From Acephala macrosclerotiorum (lineage: Eukaryota > Ascomycota > Leotiomycetes > Helotiales > Mollisiaceae), in the NCBI GenBank assembly GCA_014904845.1, contig MU119373.1, positions 1 to 64,000 on the forward strand: DNA of 64,000 bases. Reading direction: 5' to 3'. Shown one piece after another: positions 53,437 to 64,000 of this stretch; within the stretch, counting starts at the first letter, position 1, and every line of letters starts with the position of its first letter. Under the pieces are notes generated by a model. The model searched no databases and had not been told where the DNA came from. It saw only the letters and a list, made by a program, of their open reading frames with translations. A program made the translations under genes and the position numbers.

Positions 53437-55079
53437 ATGCTCCCCCAATCGTTCAAGCTCGGTCTGAGCGTCCTACTTAGCGCTGTCTACGTCCAAGCCG
53501 CATCACTCAGAAGGTCCAGCTCTGTCTTTGACTGCCTCACCCAAAACAAAATCACCTACCTCACTTCATCATCTGCCAACTGGACTGCCTACCAAACTCC
53601 TTACAACCTTCGTCTCTCATACACACCTGATGTCATCGTCGTCCCCGAGAACGATGAACAAGTTGGAGCGTCAGTTCGATGTGCAGCGGCGGCCAATCTG
53701 AAGGTCCAGGCGAAGGGTGGTGGACATTCCTATGCATCCTACTCCAGCGGTGGTCAGAATGGCTCTCTCATTATTGAGATGGAGAAGTTTGATGAGATTA
53801 CCGTCGATCAATGTGAGTCCGCCCCACACGAGTGCTGATGCACTTTGTACTGACACCCTTTCAGCTACCTTCGTTGCCAAGATCGGCGCTGGACAGAGAC
53901 TTGGGAACGTTGCTGAGGGTATCTACAGTCAAGGAAAGAGAGCCATGCCTCACGGTACCTGTGCTGGCGTTGGAATTGCTGGCCACGCACTTCATGCAAG
54001 TGGATCTTTCATGTTTCCCTCCTCGAAGTTGTACTCGGCTAACATCTACACAGGGCGGTTATGGATACGATTCTAGAAAGTGGGGTCTCGCACTGGACCA
54101 CATCGTTGGCCTCGACGTCGTCCTTGCAAACGGAACATGCGTCTACACCGATGCAACTACCCACCCCGATCTGTTCTACGCAATGAGAGGTGCAGGAGAC
54201 TCCTTCGGTATCGCGACCCATTTCTACATGCAGACTGAAGAAGCACCGAACTCTGTCCTCTGGTTTACTGCCGGTCTCGCAGCTTCGCTGAGCAATGCCA
54301 ACACTGCAGCTGCCGGATTCGAGGCCCTTCAAAACTGGACCCTCACTTCGCCAGACCTCACACCTAACATCACATTCGGCACCTATGCCGATAGCGGCGG
54401 GTCCTTCTCATTCCGTGGTTGGTGCATGGATTGCGACCAAACAGTCTTCACCAATAATGTCCTCCCCGCCATGGTTGCAGGCTGGCCAGGAGCACAACTC
54501 ACCGTCCAATCTCTGGGGTGGATAGATGCCTTGACTGTCCTCGCCGATCCTGATCCACTACCACAACCTCTCGGGCACGGCTACACCAAGCACGATACTT
54601 TCTATGCGAAATCTGTCGTCAGCAAGGATGCTGAGCCATTGACTCATGCTACATGGTTGAGCTACACAACCTGGATGCTCCAAAATCAAGGCCAAGGCCC
54701 ATGGTTTAGCATCAACAATCTTTACGGAGGTCCAGGCAGTGCGATCAATGCTGTCTCCGCAGACGAGTCTGCGTATTCTGATCGTGAAGCACTTTGGGTG
54801 TTCCAAAACTATGGCTACACTGCCAACAGCTTGCCTCCTTGGGACGACAAGATCACAGCATTGGTCGATGCCCTCAACGATGCGATCACCAACCCACAGC
54901 CAGATGGCAACTTCACCGCCTACCTCAATTACGTTGACCCAGATCTGAGCCCTGCAGCTGCTGCTCAGGAGTACTACGGTGCCAGCACTTACGATAAGTT
55001 GTTGGGTCTCAAGACAGAGTATGATCCTGCTTTCGTCTTCTGGAATCCTCAAGCTATCGGTAATGCGATAGCGTTGTGA
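53437..55079 (+). CDS. Secreted AA7/BBE-like FAD oxidoreductase
   Basis: Exons are 53437-53812, 53865-53995 and 54054-55079 (1,533 nt, 510 aa). An N-terminal signal peptide (about residues 1-21, ending VYVQA) precedes a FAD-binding type-4 domain. GGGHSY carries the His that would bind flavin (H97) and GTCAGVG the Cys (C158). A bicovalent His/Cys flavin is characteristic of glucooligosaccharide oxidase and relatives (family AA7). RGAGDSFGIAT follows, and the C-terminus has a BBE motif (YYGAS...YDPAFVFWNPQ). These are usually secreted enzymes that oxidise oligosaccharides or alcohols with O2, making H2O2. The substrate is unknown. Several N-glycosylation sequons are present. Intron 2 (58 nt) needs a GC donor (CAT|GCAAGT ... 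ACAG); the adjacent GT at 54000 destroys the conserved ALHGGYGYDS junction. Confidence 0.93.
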
Positions 55080-55957
55080 TTCAACCTCTGATGAGTATTG
55101 TACTACAAGATCTGCATCTAGTAGCGTAATTAAATGGGGTAATAAACTGGTATAATGGTGATGATGGCGTCGTTCCTGTGGTAACATGGCATACAGGTTG
55201 GGATTGAAGGAGTTGCTGGATATGACGTAATTTTGGGTATTCATAGTGAAGGGAGCTTAATGAAGTAATCTGCACGCTGCAGCACACTCTCACTCGCATC
55301 TTGTTGATTTTGGGAATGCTTTTACCAGATCCTTGGCAAGTGCCAGACTTTCTTTTCGTTTCAAGACTTCACAGCCATGTCGAGGCAAGACCTGGACCTT
55401 GAATGGCCACCTACTTTCTGGACAATCAATCGGTGATTTCTGACCTCGGAGGCAGTCTAGAGGAGGCGGGAAATGCGAAACAAACATACTTCAAAGTTCC
55501 AGGTTTCTTTACAATCAATCTTTGCTTCCAAACCTATCTTGATAAAGTCCCTCGGAACTGGGAGCTTTCAAAGCCATTGCATCCCTCGCTCAATGCGCTT
55601 TGCCATCTCTGACCGACACATCCCCTCCGACCAAGTGCAAACCGAAATGCTGCATCCTCACTCACTGAGCTAGCACAGAAGAAGCTTAGATCGGAACCCT
55701 AGAAAAGTTGGAAATGCACCAGTCAAGGAGATGAGTCCGTCGTTCTTACCTGGCTAGTTCTGGTGTTGTGATTGGAGGATCTCTCGGACACCGCACGCTA
55801 CGGGAACATCGCCTTCTTTGAATTCCATGACATCGATATCGATATGTGACCTCCTCCTTTCGTGAGACTTTGTGTCAATTTTTGATGAGCTGCAAGATCC
55901 CTTTTTGAATTGAAATTCTTGTGTCAAGGTCGTACAACCAATTATTTGACAGTAATA
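55080..55957. other. Intergenic, left flank of the transposon
   Basis: Short frames only (for example 55403-55612 and 55473-55673). Nothing is recognisable. It ends at the TA that flanks the mobile element. Confidence 0.5.
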
Positions 55958-57121
55958 AGTCCCTAGCCCCTAATCCCGGCCACTCTCCCCCCCCCATTCC
56001 GACTACCTCGCTTAGCTTACCGCTTTTACAACTTTCGCATTTTAAACTCACATTTTTTAATAACTTTCTTATAAATCAATTTCAAATTTTGTAAATCTCT
56101 TAAATCGATTATAAAGCGCCGATATACTAAAAAAAATATTATATAAACTTTTAAAGCAATTGCAAATAAAGTATTTACTTAAAAAACTAATTTAAATTAT
56201 AAAGTTTTAAGGTTTACTTTTTAAGACTGGGCCAATAGCTACATGTCTCATTAAAAAGTTGTAATATATTTTTAAAAGCTTATTTTAATTCAAAAAAAAA
56301 ACGTTTAACAAATTAAATTTTAATTTAAAAAAGTTTAAAATTTTATTTTATTTATTTGTAAATTAAATATTTCGTTTAATATATATTAATTATTCGAGAA
56401 AACGCTATTAAAATAAAAAGACAATAAATATAAAACTTTTTAAAAAGAAATTTTATTTTTAAAATTAAAAAGCAATTTAAAATAAATTTTACTCGTATTA
56501 ATAATATTTTATTAAATAAAATTAAAACTATTAAACTATTAAATCGCTAGAATATAAACGAAACTAATATTATAAAAAGTCAAAAAAGTAATAGTTTAAT
56601 TATTAAAAGTATAAATCGATATTTTATTTAAAAAAAAAAATTTAAATTTAAATTTTAAATTTTATTTATACCTTGGAAAACTTTTAAAAAATCGAAAAAT
56701 TTATATTTATAAATCGAAATAATTATTCGATTAAACGAAATTTATTTTTTTAACTCGTTAATAATTTTTTAAAAAAATTATTAAAAAATTTAATAAAAAG
56801 AATTATATTTTAATATAATTAAAACTTCGAATTAAACAGCTAAAAACTAAATTAAAGCAATTAGCCTCGAAGAAAAAGCGTAAAGTTTAAACTAGTTTAA
56901 ATTTTAAGTTTATAATTATTAAAATTATTAAATAAATTTAAATTAAAACAAAAAACTGTAAAATTGAAAAAAACGATTTTAATATATTTATAGATTTTAT
57001 TAGTATAGGCGATTGTATAAAAGTTGAAAAGTTATAAAGTTATTAAAGTTTTAAGTAGGTGGGTAATATTTAAGCGAGGTGGCCGAAATGGAAAAGTAGC
57101 CGGGATTAGAGACTAGGGACT
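55958..57121. mobile_element. Tc1/mariner (pogo/Fot1)-like element, RIP-decayed interior, 1,164 bp
   Basis: Inverted ends: the left starts AGTCCCTAG and the right ends CTAGGGACT. The ends match over about 60 bp with several C/T differences (CTAATCCCGGC, ACCTCGCTTA). TA dinucleotides flank both ends (55956-55957 and 57122-57123), as expected for a TA target-site duplication. The interior (about 56040-57050) is strongly A+T-rich with no readable transposase, while the end segments keep normal composition. The element is shorter than a full Fot1-type element, so it is probably a deleted or non-autonomous copy hit by RIP. Confidence 0.8.
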
Positions 57122-57400
57122 TATTTCATCTCTTACCATTATAGCGCACTTAAACCCTGTTCTTACACGTTATCTCTCTTCCTTTTCAAAAAGTGGTAAG
57201 CTTTCAATCTTTCACTAAGTATTTTGAGAGGTAACGGCTTCACGGCGGGTGGTACGCCATGCGGGAGCCAAGGAGTTAGTGCCTCGGTGGTACCTTGTAC
57301 GACTTTCTTTATTACCCCTTATTTCCATTTTCTTATTTTTATTGTGCACTGGTCTTTCTGCCCTCCTTTAACTTTCTACTATTCTAAAATATTGTTCGCG

Positions 57401-59410
57401 ATGGACGCCCGGGATGCGGAGAGCAAGCACCTAGATATCGCAACTTCCCGATTTAGCAGTATGCCCCTGCAAGTCTTCCTTTCGTCCTGCTCAAATTGAC
57501 GGACTGATAGCAGCAAATGGCTCTCTTCGCGATGCCCCTGCCCTCGCCGATGATGCCCAAGATGCAGCAAATGACTTTGATATGGAGGGATTGTCGTTGT
57601 ACGAGAAGAAGTCCTTGCTGATACAGCGGGAGCTAGATGGCATGGGCGTGGGTAGATATCAGTCGTACATTTGGTCATTATGCGGCCTGGGATACTTCTT
57701 AGATCTGCTATGGGCGCAAGCTTTTGGACTGATAGCTACGCCGTTGCAGAAGGAGCTTGGGTTCAGTGGTATGTTGGATGTCCCAAATTGCCGTATCAAT
57801 CAAAACTACATGCCACATTTTTCTGACAACTTCCAGATGGACAGCTTGGAAACATCTTCACCACGTTTAGCTCGGGACTGACAGCAGGCGCTTTTGTCTG
57901 GGGTGTGCTGGTAGACATCATTGGTAGCCAGATCCCCACCTCCATGCCCCACATGGCTGACGAGCATCAGGACGACGTTGGGCATTTAATGGCACCGTCC
58001 TCATAACTTGTATCTTCGGAATCTGTCTTGGTGCGCCGAATACCTACAATGCAGTCCTTGTCCTGACGGCATTCAACGGTTTTGGCATCGGAGAAAACAT
58101 TCCCATCGACACGACCATTTACCTCGAGTTTTTGCCCAAGGTACTTCCATCCCTCTCCACTCTGTATAGAAGTCTCGGCCTCTACTGACTCTGTATCATT
58201 CTGTCAGAACCGAAGATTCCTCCTCGCGCTGCTCTCAATATTTCAACCTCTCGGCGTGATGGTCTGCTCCGGTATCGCATACGGCTTCATCCCAAAATAC
58301 TCCTGCGCCTCCGACCTTCCCTCCTGCCACTTTTCGACTCTGGCGCCTGGAGCCCCGTGCTGTACCAAGGCATCAAATTACGGATGGAGATATCTGATGT
58401 TCACACTCGGCGCGATATCACTCTTCGTGTTCTTCCTGAGATTCGTTGTCTTCACGTTCCAAGAGAGTCCGAAATACCTTCTCAGCAAGGGTAAGGATGA
58501 GCAAGCATTGAAAGTCTTAGAGAATGTTGCCAAGACGAATTCAAGGGTGTCAAGGGTCACGATGCAGAGGTTCGCTGAGCTTGGCAGGGGACATGGACAA
58601 GATGTGCGATCGAGTTCAGAATCTTCGGCTGAAGCGGGAACATCCATGATCCGAGGAGGAGGAAATGTCGTGGCACCGAAAGAATTTATGGATGCACCCA
58701 TGAAGAGCATCAAGCGAGAACTCGAGAGAGTTAGTGTTTTGTTCTCGACTCCAACCTTAGCAAGACTCACCATCCTGGTATGGATCACGTATGCCTTCGA
58801 CTACTGGGGATTTTCTATTGCTGGTAAGCGAGCCCCTATTTTTACGACGCCGCACTTTCTCCTCTCCTTTGAATTCGAGACCGAACTGATACGAAACAGG
58901 TTCATTCCTTCCTACAATTCTTGCCAGAAAGAACTCTTCAATTAACGTCTCTATATCAGAAACGTACCGGGACTATATTATCATCTGCACCCCCCGGCCG
59001 GTCGGCGTCGCTCTCGGCGCACTTCTCATCCAAGTCCCCCGCGCGGACGAAAATATGCCATGTTCATCTCCTCTCTCCTCATGGCCATCTCGCTCTTCCT
59101 TTTCGCAGCAGTGAATACCCAAGCTTCGAACGTGGGTTTGAATACCATGGAATACTTCTTCCAGAGCATGTTCAATGCGATTCTTTATGGATGGACACCT
59201 GAAGCGTTTCCTGCCTCGGTGAGAGGCACGGCATTGGGGATTGCAAGTTTATGGGGAAGGCTGTTTTCGATTTTCTCTCCGCTGATAGCGGCGCATTTGT
59301 TGGAGAGGTGTTTGAATGGACCATTGTATTTAGCCGGGGTGGGGGTGTTAGTTTGTTGCGTGGCTATTTTGAGGTTGCCGAGTAATGCGATGGTCGGTGA
59401 GAAGGACTGA
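57401..59410 (+). CDS. MFS (sugar/SV2-like) transporter with one frameshift
   Basis: Inferred exons are 57401-57458, 57511-57768, 57837-57923, 57971-58140, 58208-58823 and 58900-59410. The family is the SP/SV2-like MFS group: GYFLDLLWAQAFGLI in helix 1, DGQLGNIFTTF, GRRWAFNGT in the helix 2-3 loop, GFGIGENIPIDTTIYLEFLP in helix 4, RRFLLALLSIFQPLG, ESPKYLLSKGK before a polar loop, and PEAFPASVRGTALG late. The length would be about 566 aa. In the last exon the frame slips between about 59040 and 59046 (one base short): upstream ends GALLIQVPR, downstream resumes GRKYAMFISSLL. No intron explains this, so the gene is broken or the base call is wrong. Intron 1 has a tandem acceptor (TAGCAG), giving a one-codon alternative. 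The substrate is unknown. Confidence 0.8.
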
Positions 59411-59718
59411 TACATGCGAAGTCATGCTGAAAGGGGGGTAAGGTCTTTGAATGTTCCGTATTGAACAGGACATTTGAAAGATTACGATGTGAATGACTTG
59501 GTGTATAATAAAGTGCAGAAGAGGAACACAATAACGACCTGTGTAAAAGTCACCCGCAAATACAAACAGGCAATAGAAAGATGGAAGGAAAAAAGCTACA
59601 AAAGCACGATGCTCTAAATTAAAAGTACATTAATACCATGCTGAAACATGATCGATTACGATTCTTCCCACGCCGCCGTGCTCAAATAACCCAACAGTTT
59701 CAAGCAACCGTTAATCTC

Positions 59719-59994
59719 TCAGAAAAATGGCATTGGATCGCCAAACGCCCCACTTCCAAATCTTGCTTTGTGCTGTTCCCAATGCCCCCTTCTCTCGTTC
59801 TGAAGTGCCTTCTCCCTACATCTCGGCCGACCACAAGTACCGACATTCCTCGTGCCGACGTAGAGCTTGAACGTTCATATAGAGTATGGAGGGCGGTGGT
59901 ACGAGCATCTAACTTTAGGGTTTTCTAGTTCGTATTCCGGATTGGCGACTTCTCCACAGCAGTCATCGTAGACTCTTTGGACGCAGTTGCACAT
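59719..59994 (-). CDS. Small Cys-rich hypothetical protein
   Basis: It starts at ATG 59994 with MCNCVQRVYDDCCGEV. The same frame, after a single TGA at 59875-59877, continues with NVGTCGRPRCREKAL...HWEQHKARF and stops at 59719. A 48-nt segment (59913-59866, donor GTTAGA, acceptor AAG) would remove the stop in phase and give about 75 aa. The acceptor is atypical. Similar small proteins with CxC and CxxxxC pairs are common hypotheticals in ascomycetes. No signal peptide is evident and the function is unknown. The 3' end is tail to tail with the MFS gene. Confidence 0.4.
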
Positions 59995-62278
59995 TTTGAT
60001 GTGGATGGTGCTTGATTGAAAGTTGTTCGGATTCGGAACAGGTTGTTTGATGTTGTGGGATTGATATTGCGCCTTATTCATTCTGGAGTATGTGTTGATT
60101 GTTCTGATGAGACAGAAGGATGAAGAAATCATTTGGTAAGAAGGTGCTTGTATTTTATAGACCATTAATGAGTGCTTTAAGGATTAAGTTATTAAATGTA
60201 ACGCTGGTGAGAATCAAGCCCGTAGTTCAGTGTGATGAATAAACCTCGACGCCAGGATTCAGGAGTTTCAATATCCCCTCTTCTCTAGGACATTCTGGAG
60301 GTGAGAATATGTGAATGTCCCATAATAGGTGGGCTATTAGTATGACAGCAATGATGCTACAATGGCTTCATAAAAGCGACTTACCCATTCCCAGTGTTCA
60401 CGAAATTTGACTGCCTACCAATTGCGCAGCGTTTTGACCCCCATTGTAAAATAATAGTAATGTGATCTTATATCTATGCTTATAATTTCTCTAGTGATCT
60501 ATGACAGAATGTCGCTCAATGACCAAGAATGATCAGGACCTTGCGGTTATCCATGCTATGAATGTGTATGCCAAGAGGAACTCTGATGAAACGTATTTTC
60601 GAAGAAAAGACGAAGCTCACACGGAATTCATGTCTCAGAGATGCAGGGACATTGTGCCTGCGGCTAAAATGGCCAGAAATCCGAGTCAAGATCTAGACCT
60701 TTTGTTAGAACCCGAAATTTCAAAGTCAGAGTGTGTATTTGGTAACTAAAAAGTCTTAGAAACCGTGGTGCATTCAGAAATTACGCAAAGGGGATATATA
60801 GAGATTTGCGGCAGATACGTGTTCCTAACCGAACCCTCCTCTCCGTCCGAAACTTTTGAAGTTGAGTCTCACTAGAGCGAAGGAGTTCGCCCAGCGGCTA
60901 TAGTGGTACGGTGCCTTTTACTCTCTCGAAGATTCATGGCATCGAAACTGCAACATTACCAGACTGAAAGGATTCACACCAAAGTCCAGGGGCCCAAAGT
61001 CCTTAATGTTTCAGACTTGGCTGTACTTTCTGATTACTTGGTCTTGTGAAGCCAAGCATCGGCACAAAGGAAGAGAAATTCAGGCACATCGGGTAGGTAG
61101 GGCTAGGAGGCTGAGAACAATGCTGAACTGGGAAGGTAAAAGATGACAAGTGCAGGTTTTGGCTTGCTGATCCGTGACATTATGATACATGACAGCAAAT
61201 CAATCATTATGTACCCAGATGTAGAAACTGGGGATGCACGTTCTACGTGGATGGCTAGAAGTGCTAAGGAAACAAGTGGATAGATCAAGTCACGTGAAAC
61301 ATTGTGAACAAGGTTTGGAACATCCACTAGAAGCTTAATGGATGACTGCAACACAAAAGGGAAGAAATATCGTGGATTTCCAGTGATCTAAGATTACATT
61401 CCAAGTTCCCGAGATCAAAACCAGGGTGTCGTGGATAGAAGTGTCACGTGAGTTAGATGAGAAGCAGCTCTCAATGTCCCTCAAGTGTAGGAATCTTAGG
61501 GAGAAATTAAGAGGCTTAAACTTCGAGCACTCATATATATTGCTAAGACGGTAAGACAATGAAACAGCTTAAGGTGATGAGTGATAGGCGGCTGACCCAA
61601 CATGGAGGAAGCCATTTCCAGGTCGCTGAACATCCGACGACACTCGGTCGTTCTGAGACGCATCTGCAATGAGTGAAGGCAAATTTAAATGGATCTAGGT
61701 TGTTCATCTGAAGATTTGCTCCCTTGATGTTTCTCCACTCTAACAAAAATCATCGTACCAGCCGTCCTCGTCCCACTAGCTACAGTGGAGGATTCGCCAT
61801 GTCAGTTCTTGACATGTACGGATCAACGACACGGGACGGATAGGACAGCGGCGCAAATCCAACAAGATCACTGGTTCTTGCCAGATTCAGCACCGGTGAA
61901 GGCATTCAAATCGCTGTACGTGGGCTTCGCGTGAAAAATCCTACTTGAAGCAGCGAGGACAGAGAGAGAGGTATAAGGACGCCGCCTCGCCCATCTTCCT
62001 CTTTCTCCTTCTCTTCCCTTCTTCACCTCTTGCCATTCCATGCAGCAGACATATTCGCGATCTCTGATCTATCACCAGATAACACTCCTCTAGAAATATT
62101 CGAAAGGAACAAGGTGAATCCTCTCATCAGAACCTTCGTCTCGGGTCGGGCTCGAATCCCCCGAACTGCCAGCCACCGTTCGAATAGAGTCGTGAAAAGC
62201 AGACGCTGATGATTTTCGCAAGAAAGCTACCTCGCTTAATCAATCCGTCCCAATCGGTCGCGATTTGAAGTTCTCGCG
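59995..62278. other. Intergenic region, no firm gene
   Basis: A single 82-codon frame from ATG at 60501 to 60749 (MTECRSMTKNDQDLAVIHA...) is the best candidate but matches nothing I know. Frames at 61103-61746 (-) are short and overlapping. From about 61985 a CT-rich tract and plausible 5' UTR lead to the exon at 62279. Confidence 0.4.
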
Positions 62279-62475
62279 ATGTCGAACCACCACTTGATGC
62301 TCAACTTCGCCTCGGATGATGGAGGAGACACCTCGTCTCAACCACAACCACAACCTCAACCAGTTGATACTGTGAGTGCACACTTGATGCGCCCGCATTA
62401 TGAATGCGAAAGCAAAATATTAATTTGAGAAACAATGCTGACCATTTTGTTTTGTGGTAGGATTACGGCAATTGA
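62279..62475 (+). CDS. Orphan spliced first exon (short or truncated gene)
   Basis: An ATG at 62279 opens 31 codons (MSNHHLMLNFASDDGG, then a Gln-Pro run) ending exactly at a strong donor (ACT|GTGAGT). An 89-nt intron with branch point TGCTGAC and acceptor GGTAG (62460) follows. The next exon reads four codons and stops (62473-62475), giving 35 aa. The promoter-like CT-rich tract upstream supports a real transcription start. It could be a micro-protein, or the 5' end of a gene whose remainder was lost or replaced. Confidence 0.3.
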
Positions 62476-64000
62476 TGTTGTCGTTTGGAATGCGTTGTGT
62501 TGCAAAGGGGGTCGAAGGTACGTTGATCCGTTCGCTTTTCGGATGCCTAGATTTGTTTTGAGATTCGTCACACACCCATGGAACGACGCGGGCGAAGCAG
62601 ACAGTGGGGTGTCTGTAAGCAAAGGTGCTTTTCCAATTGGCTTCTCATACACACACGTTGAGAGATGGCCAATCATAAATGAGCACGCCTGAAATAGCAA
62701 GCCTCTACAACTGCACTGGTGTCTGTGTAGCCGTACGCGATGGCTCGCATGCCCTGGTGAAAAAAGTATAAAAGTCAAACGGCTCGTCTCACGGAAACCA
62801 CAAGAGAGGAGGGCATTTTAGGTCGCACGTGTTCAACTTTAAAAAGACTACATGCTAACCGCGCCATAGCACTATCGGTGCAACGTAGCTCGAGATGTCT
62901 TCCACAATTATTTCGATTGGTGCGCATCCCAATTGAAATCGACCGAGGTCTCTACCGATATTTATAACGCACGTGACGGATAACTTTCACCAGGCTCTCG
63001 ACCCTGTTCATTAGTTACAGCAAGGCAATGAATCTGATCGAATGCATGGGGCCTGAGGGATGCGATTTAGCTTATGAGTTACTATGATATGAAATGAAAT
63101 TTATTTGATTGGGCACAATTCTATACACGATGACTTGCTTGTCAACACATGGCCATTTTCCGAAAAAGTGACGTACCCAAGTACCAAAACTCAGGGACAC
63201 TCAAAGCGATCTAAGACTGTGATCCTGACAGCTACAAAACCAATTTGATTGAGTTCTGAAGATGTGGTTTCTGGATTTTTCGAAAAGTATTTGTAGTCTC
63301 AGGACAATACAGATGATGTCGTTCGGATATCGCATTGTTTAATGTTCGCCTACACCATATCTCGATCCCGAGCAACCAAAATTTCCAGCCACGATGTCCC
63401 AGCCTACGATAATAATCAGCAGTACTCTTGAAAGCTGGCGCGAAGGCAATGCAAATATCAATATAATCTTACAAACGCTACTCAAATAAATATCCTTGGA
63501 CTCCCCAGATCACCGTAATAGCTGGTTCCCCTCCTTGCTCGCTGTCGCTCACAGTCGGCATAAGCAAGTGTCACTAATCAATTTTGTTTGAGGTTCTTTA
63601 CCAAATTTAAAACTATCAGAAACCTTGAATTCTAGCCGCTAAAATCGCACTCAAAAATGCATACGCATATAGTAAAAACAGATACTATGATATTGTTCAA
63701 GCTCTGGTTTCACGTCTTATTGTTCCTCAAGTTCGGGGACAATCGAGGGACTCTACTCCGTGTTATTTGATCTATAAATAACGAGACAAGAATTAAACTT
63801 CGATCCTCTAGCTTTTTCATACTTAGGATACGTTGACAGAACGTTTCCTAGCTGCCACTCCGGTATCTGAAGCCTATTGAATCACGTGACACAGACAGGT
63901 ATTCAAGCTCTGGACCTGAGATCGGACGTTATCCGAGATGCCCAGGTTGATGGAATCGAGTTTCTGCGAATCGTTGAGCAGCGGAGGGCAGAGAATGGAT
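62476..64000. other. Right end of window, no gene recognised
   Basis: The frames at 62435-62692 (+) and 62398-62778 (-) overlap and have no domain. From 62780 to 64000 only very short frames are seen. No repeat or RNA gene is recognised. Confidence 0.45.

Noticed and set aside
60880..60960. Possible tRNA near GCCCAGCGGCTATAGTGGT
   Set aside because: No matching acceptor stem or T-loop could be found.
19310..63890. Frequent CACGTG hexamers (for example about 35394, 51202, 51902, 61292, 61444, 62972, 63885)
   Set aside because: I count about a dozen in 45 kb of ordinary DNA, roughly what chance predicts for a hexamer, so no enrichment is claimed.
1..64000. CRISPR array, rRNA operon or bacterial-type operon
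   Set aside because: No regularly spaced short repeats, no rRNA-like sequence, and genes carry spliceosomal introns.

Overview
The window looks like nuclear DNA of a filamentous ascomycete (Pezizomycotina, possibly Leotiomycetes, but the class is a guess). The reasons are short introns of about 45-105 nt with CTAAC/CTGAC branch points, fungal protein families (RTA1, CNNM/Mam3-type, HAL/SAT4-type kinase, DUF3638 giant protein, AA7/BBE-like FAD oxidase, P450, MFS) and a block of repeats mutated in the manner of repeat-induced point mutation (RIP). All exon models below were worked out by hand from splice signals and reading-frame continuity.

Layout. 1-18800 is an extremely A+T-rich block of overlapping and nested repeat copies with no readable gene. 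Only a ~260 bp island (14829-15091) keeps normal composition. It pairs with a mutated copy at 255-498 almost entirely through C-to-T and G-to-A changes, which is direct evidence of RIP-like decay. A gene-poor stretch of ordinary composition follows (18.8-25.5 kb). 25.5-46.3 kb is gene-rich: a 3,135-residue DUF3638/DUF3645 protein; a convergent CNNM/Mam3-like membrane protein; a HAL/SAT4-type pseudokinase; two head-to-head RTA1-family genes, one broken; an MFS transporter; and an ankyrin protein. 46.3-64 kb is looser: a P450, a secreted AA7-type FAD oxidase, a 1.16 kb TA-flanked DNA transposon with a decayed interior, a second MFS transporter with one apparent frameshift, a possible small Cys-rich protein, and an orphan spliced first exon at 62.3 kb.

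How the genes fit together. I see no clear pathway. The P450, FAD oxidase and two MFS transporters in 11 kb look like accessory metabolism, but no synthase or regulator accompanies them. The most unusual signals are (a) four GC-AG introns among about 23 inferred introns, all forced by reading frame and, in most cases, by family alignment; (b) RIP-type decay in which the surviving G and C sit mostly in CpG; (c) a perfect 28-bp hairpin with a 3-nt loop; and (d) a kinase-fold gene lacking the DFG aspartate and the glycine loop yet still intact as an ORF.
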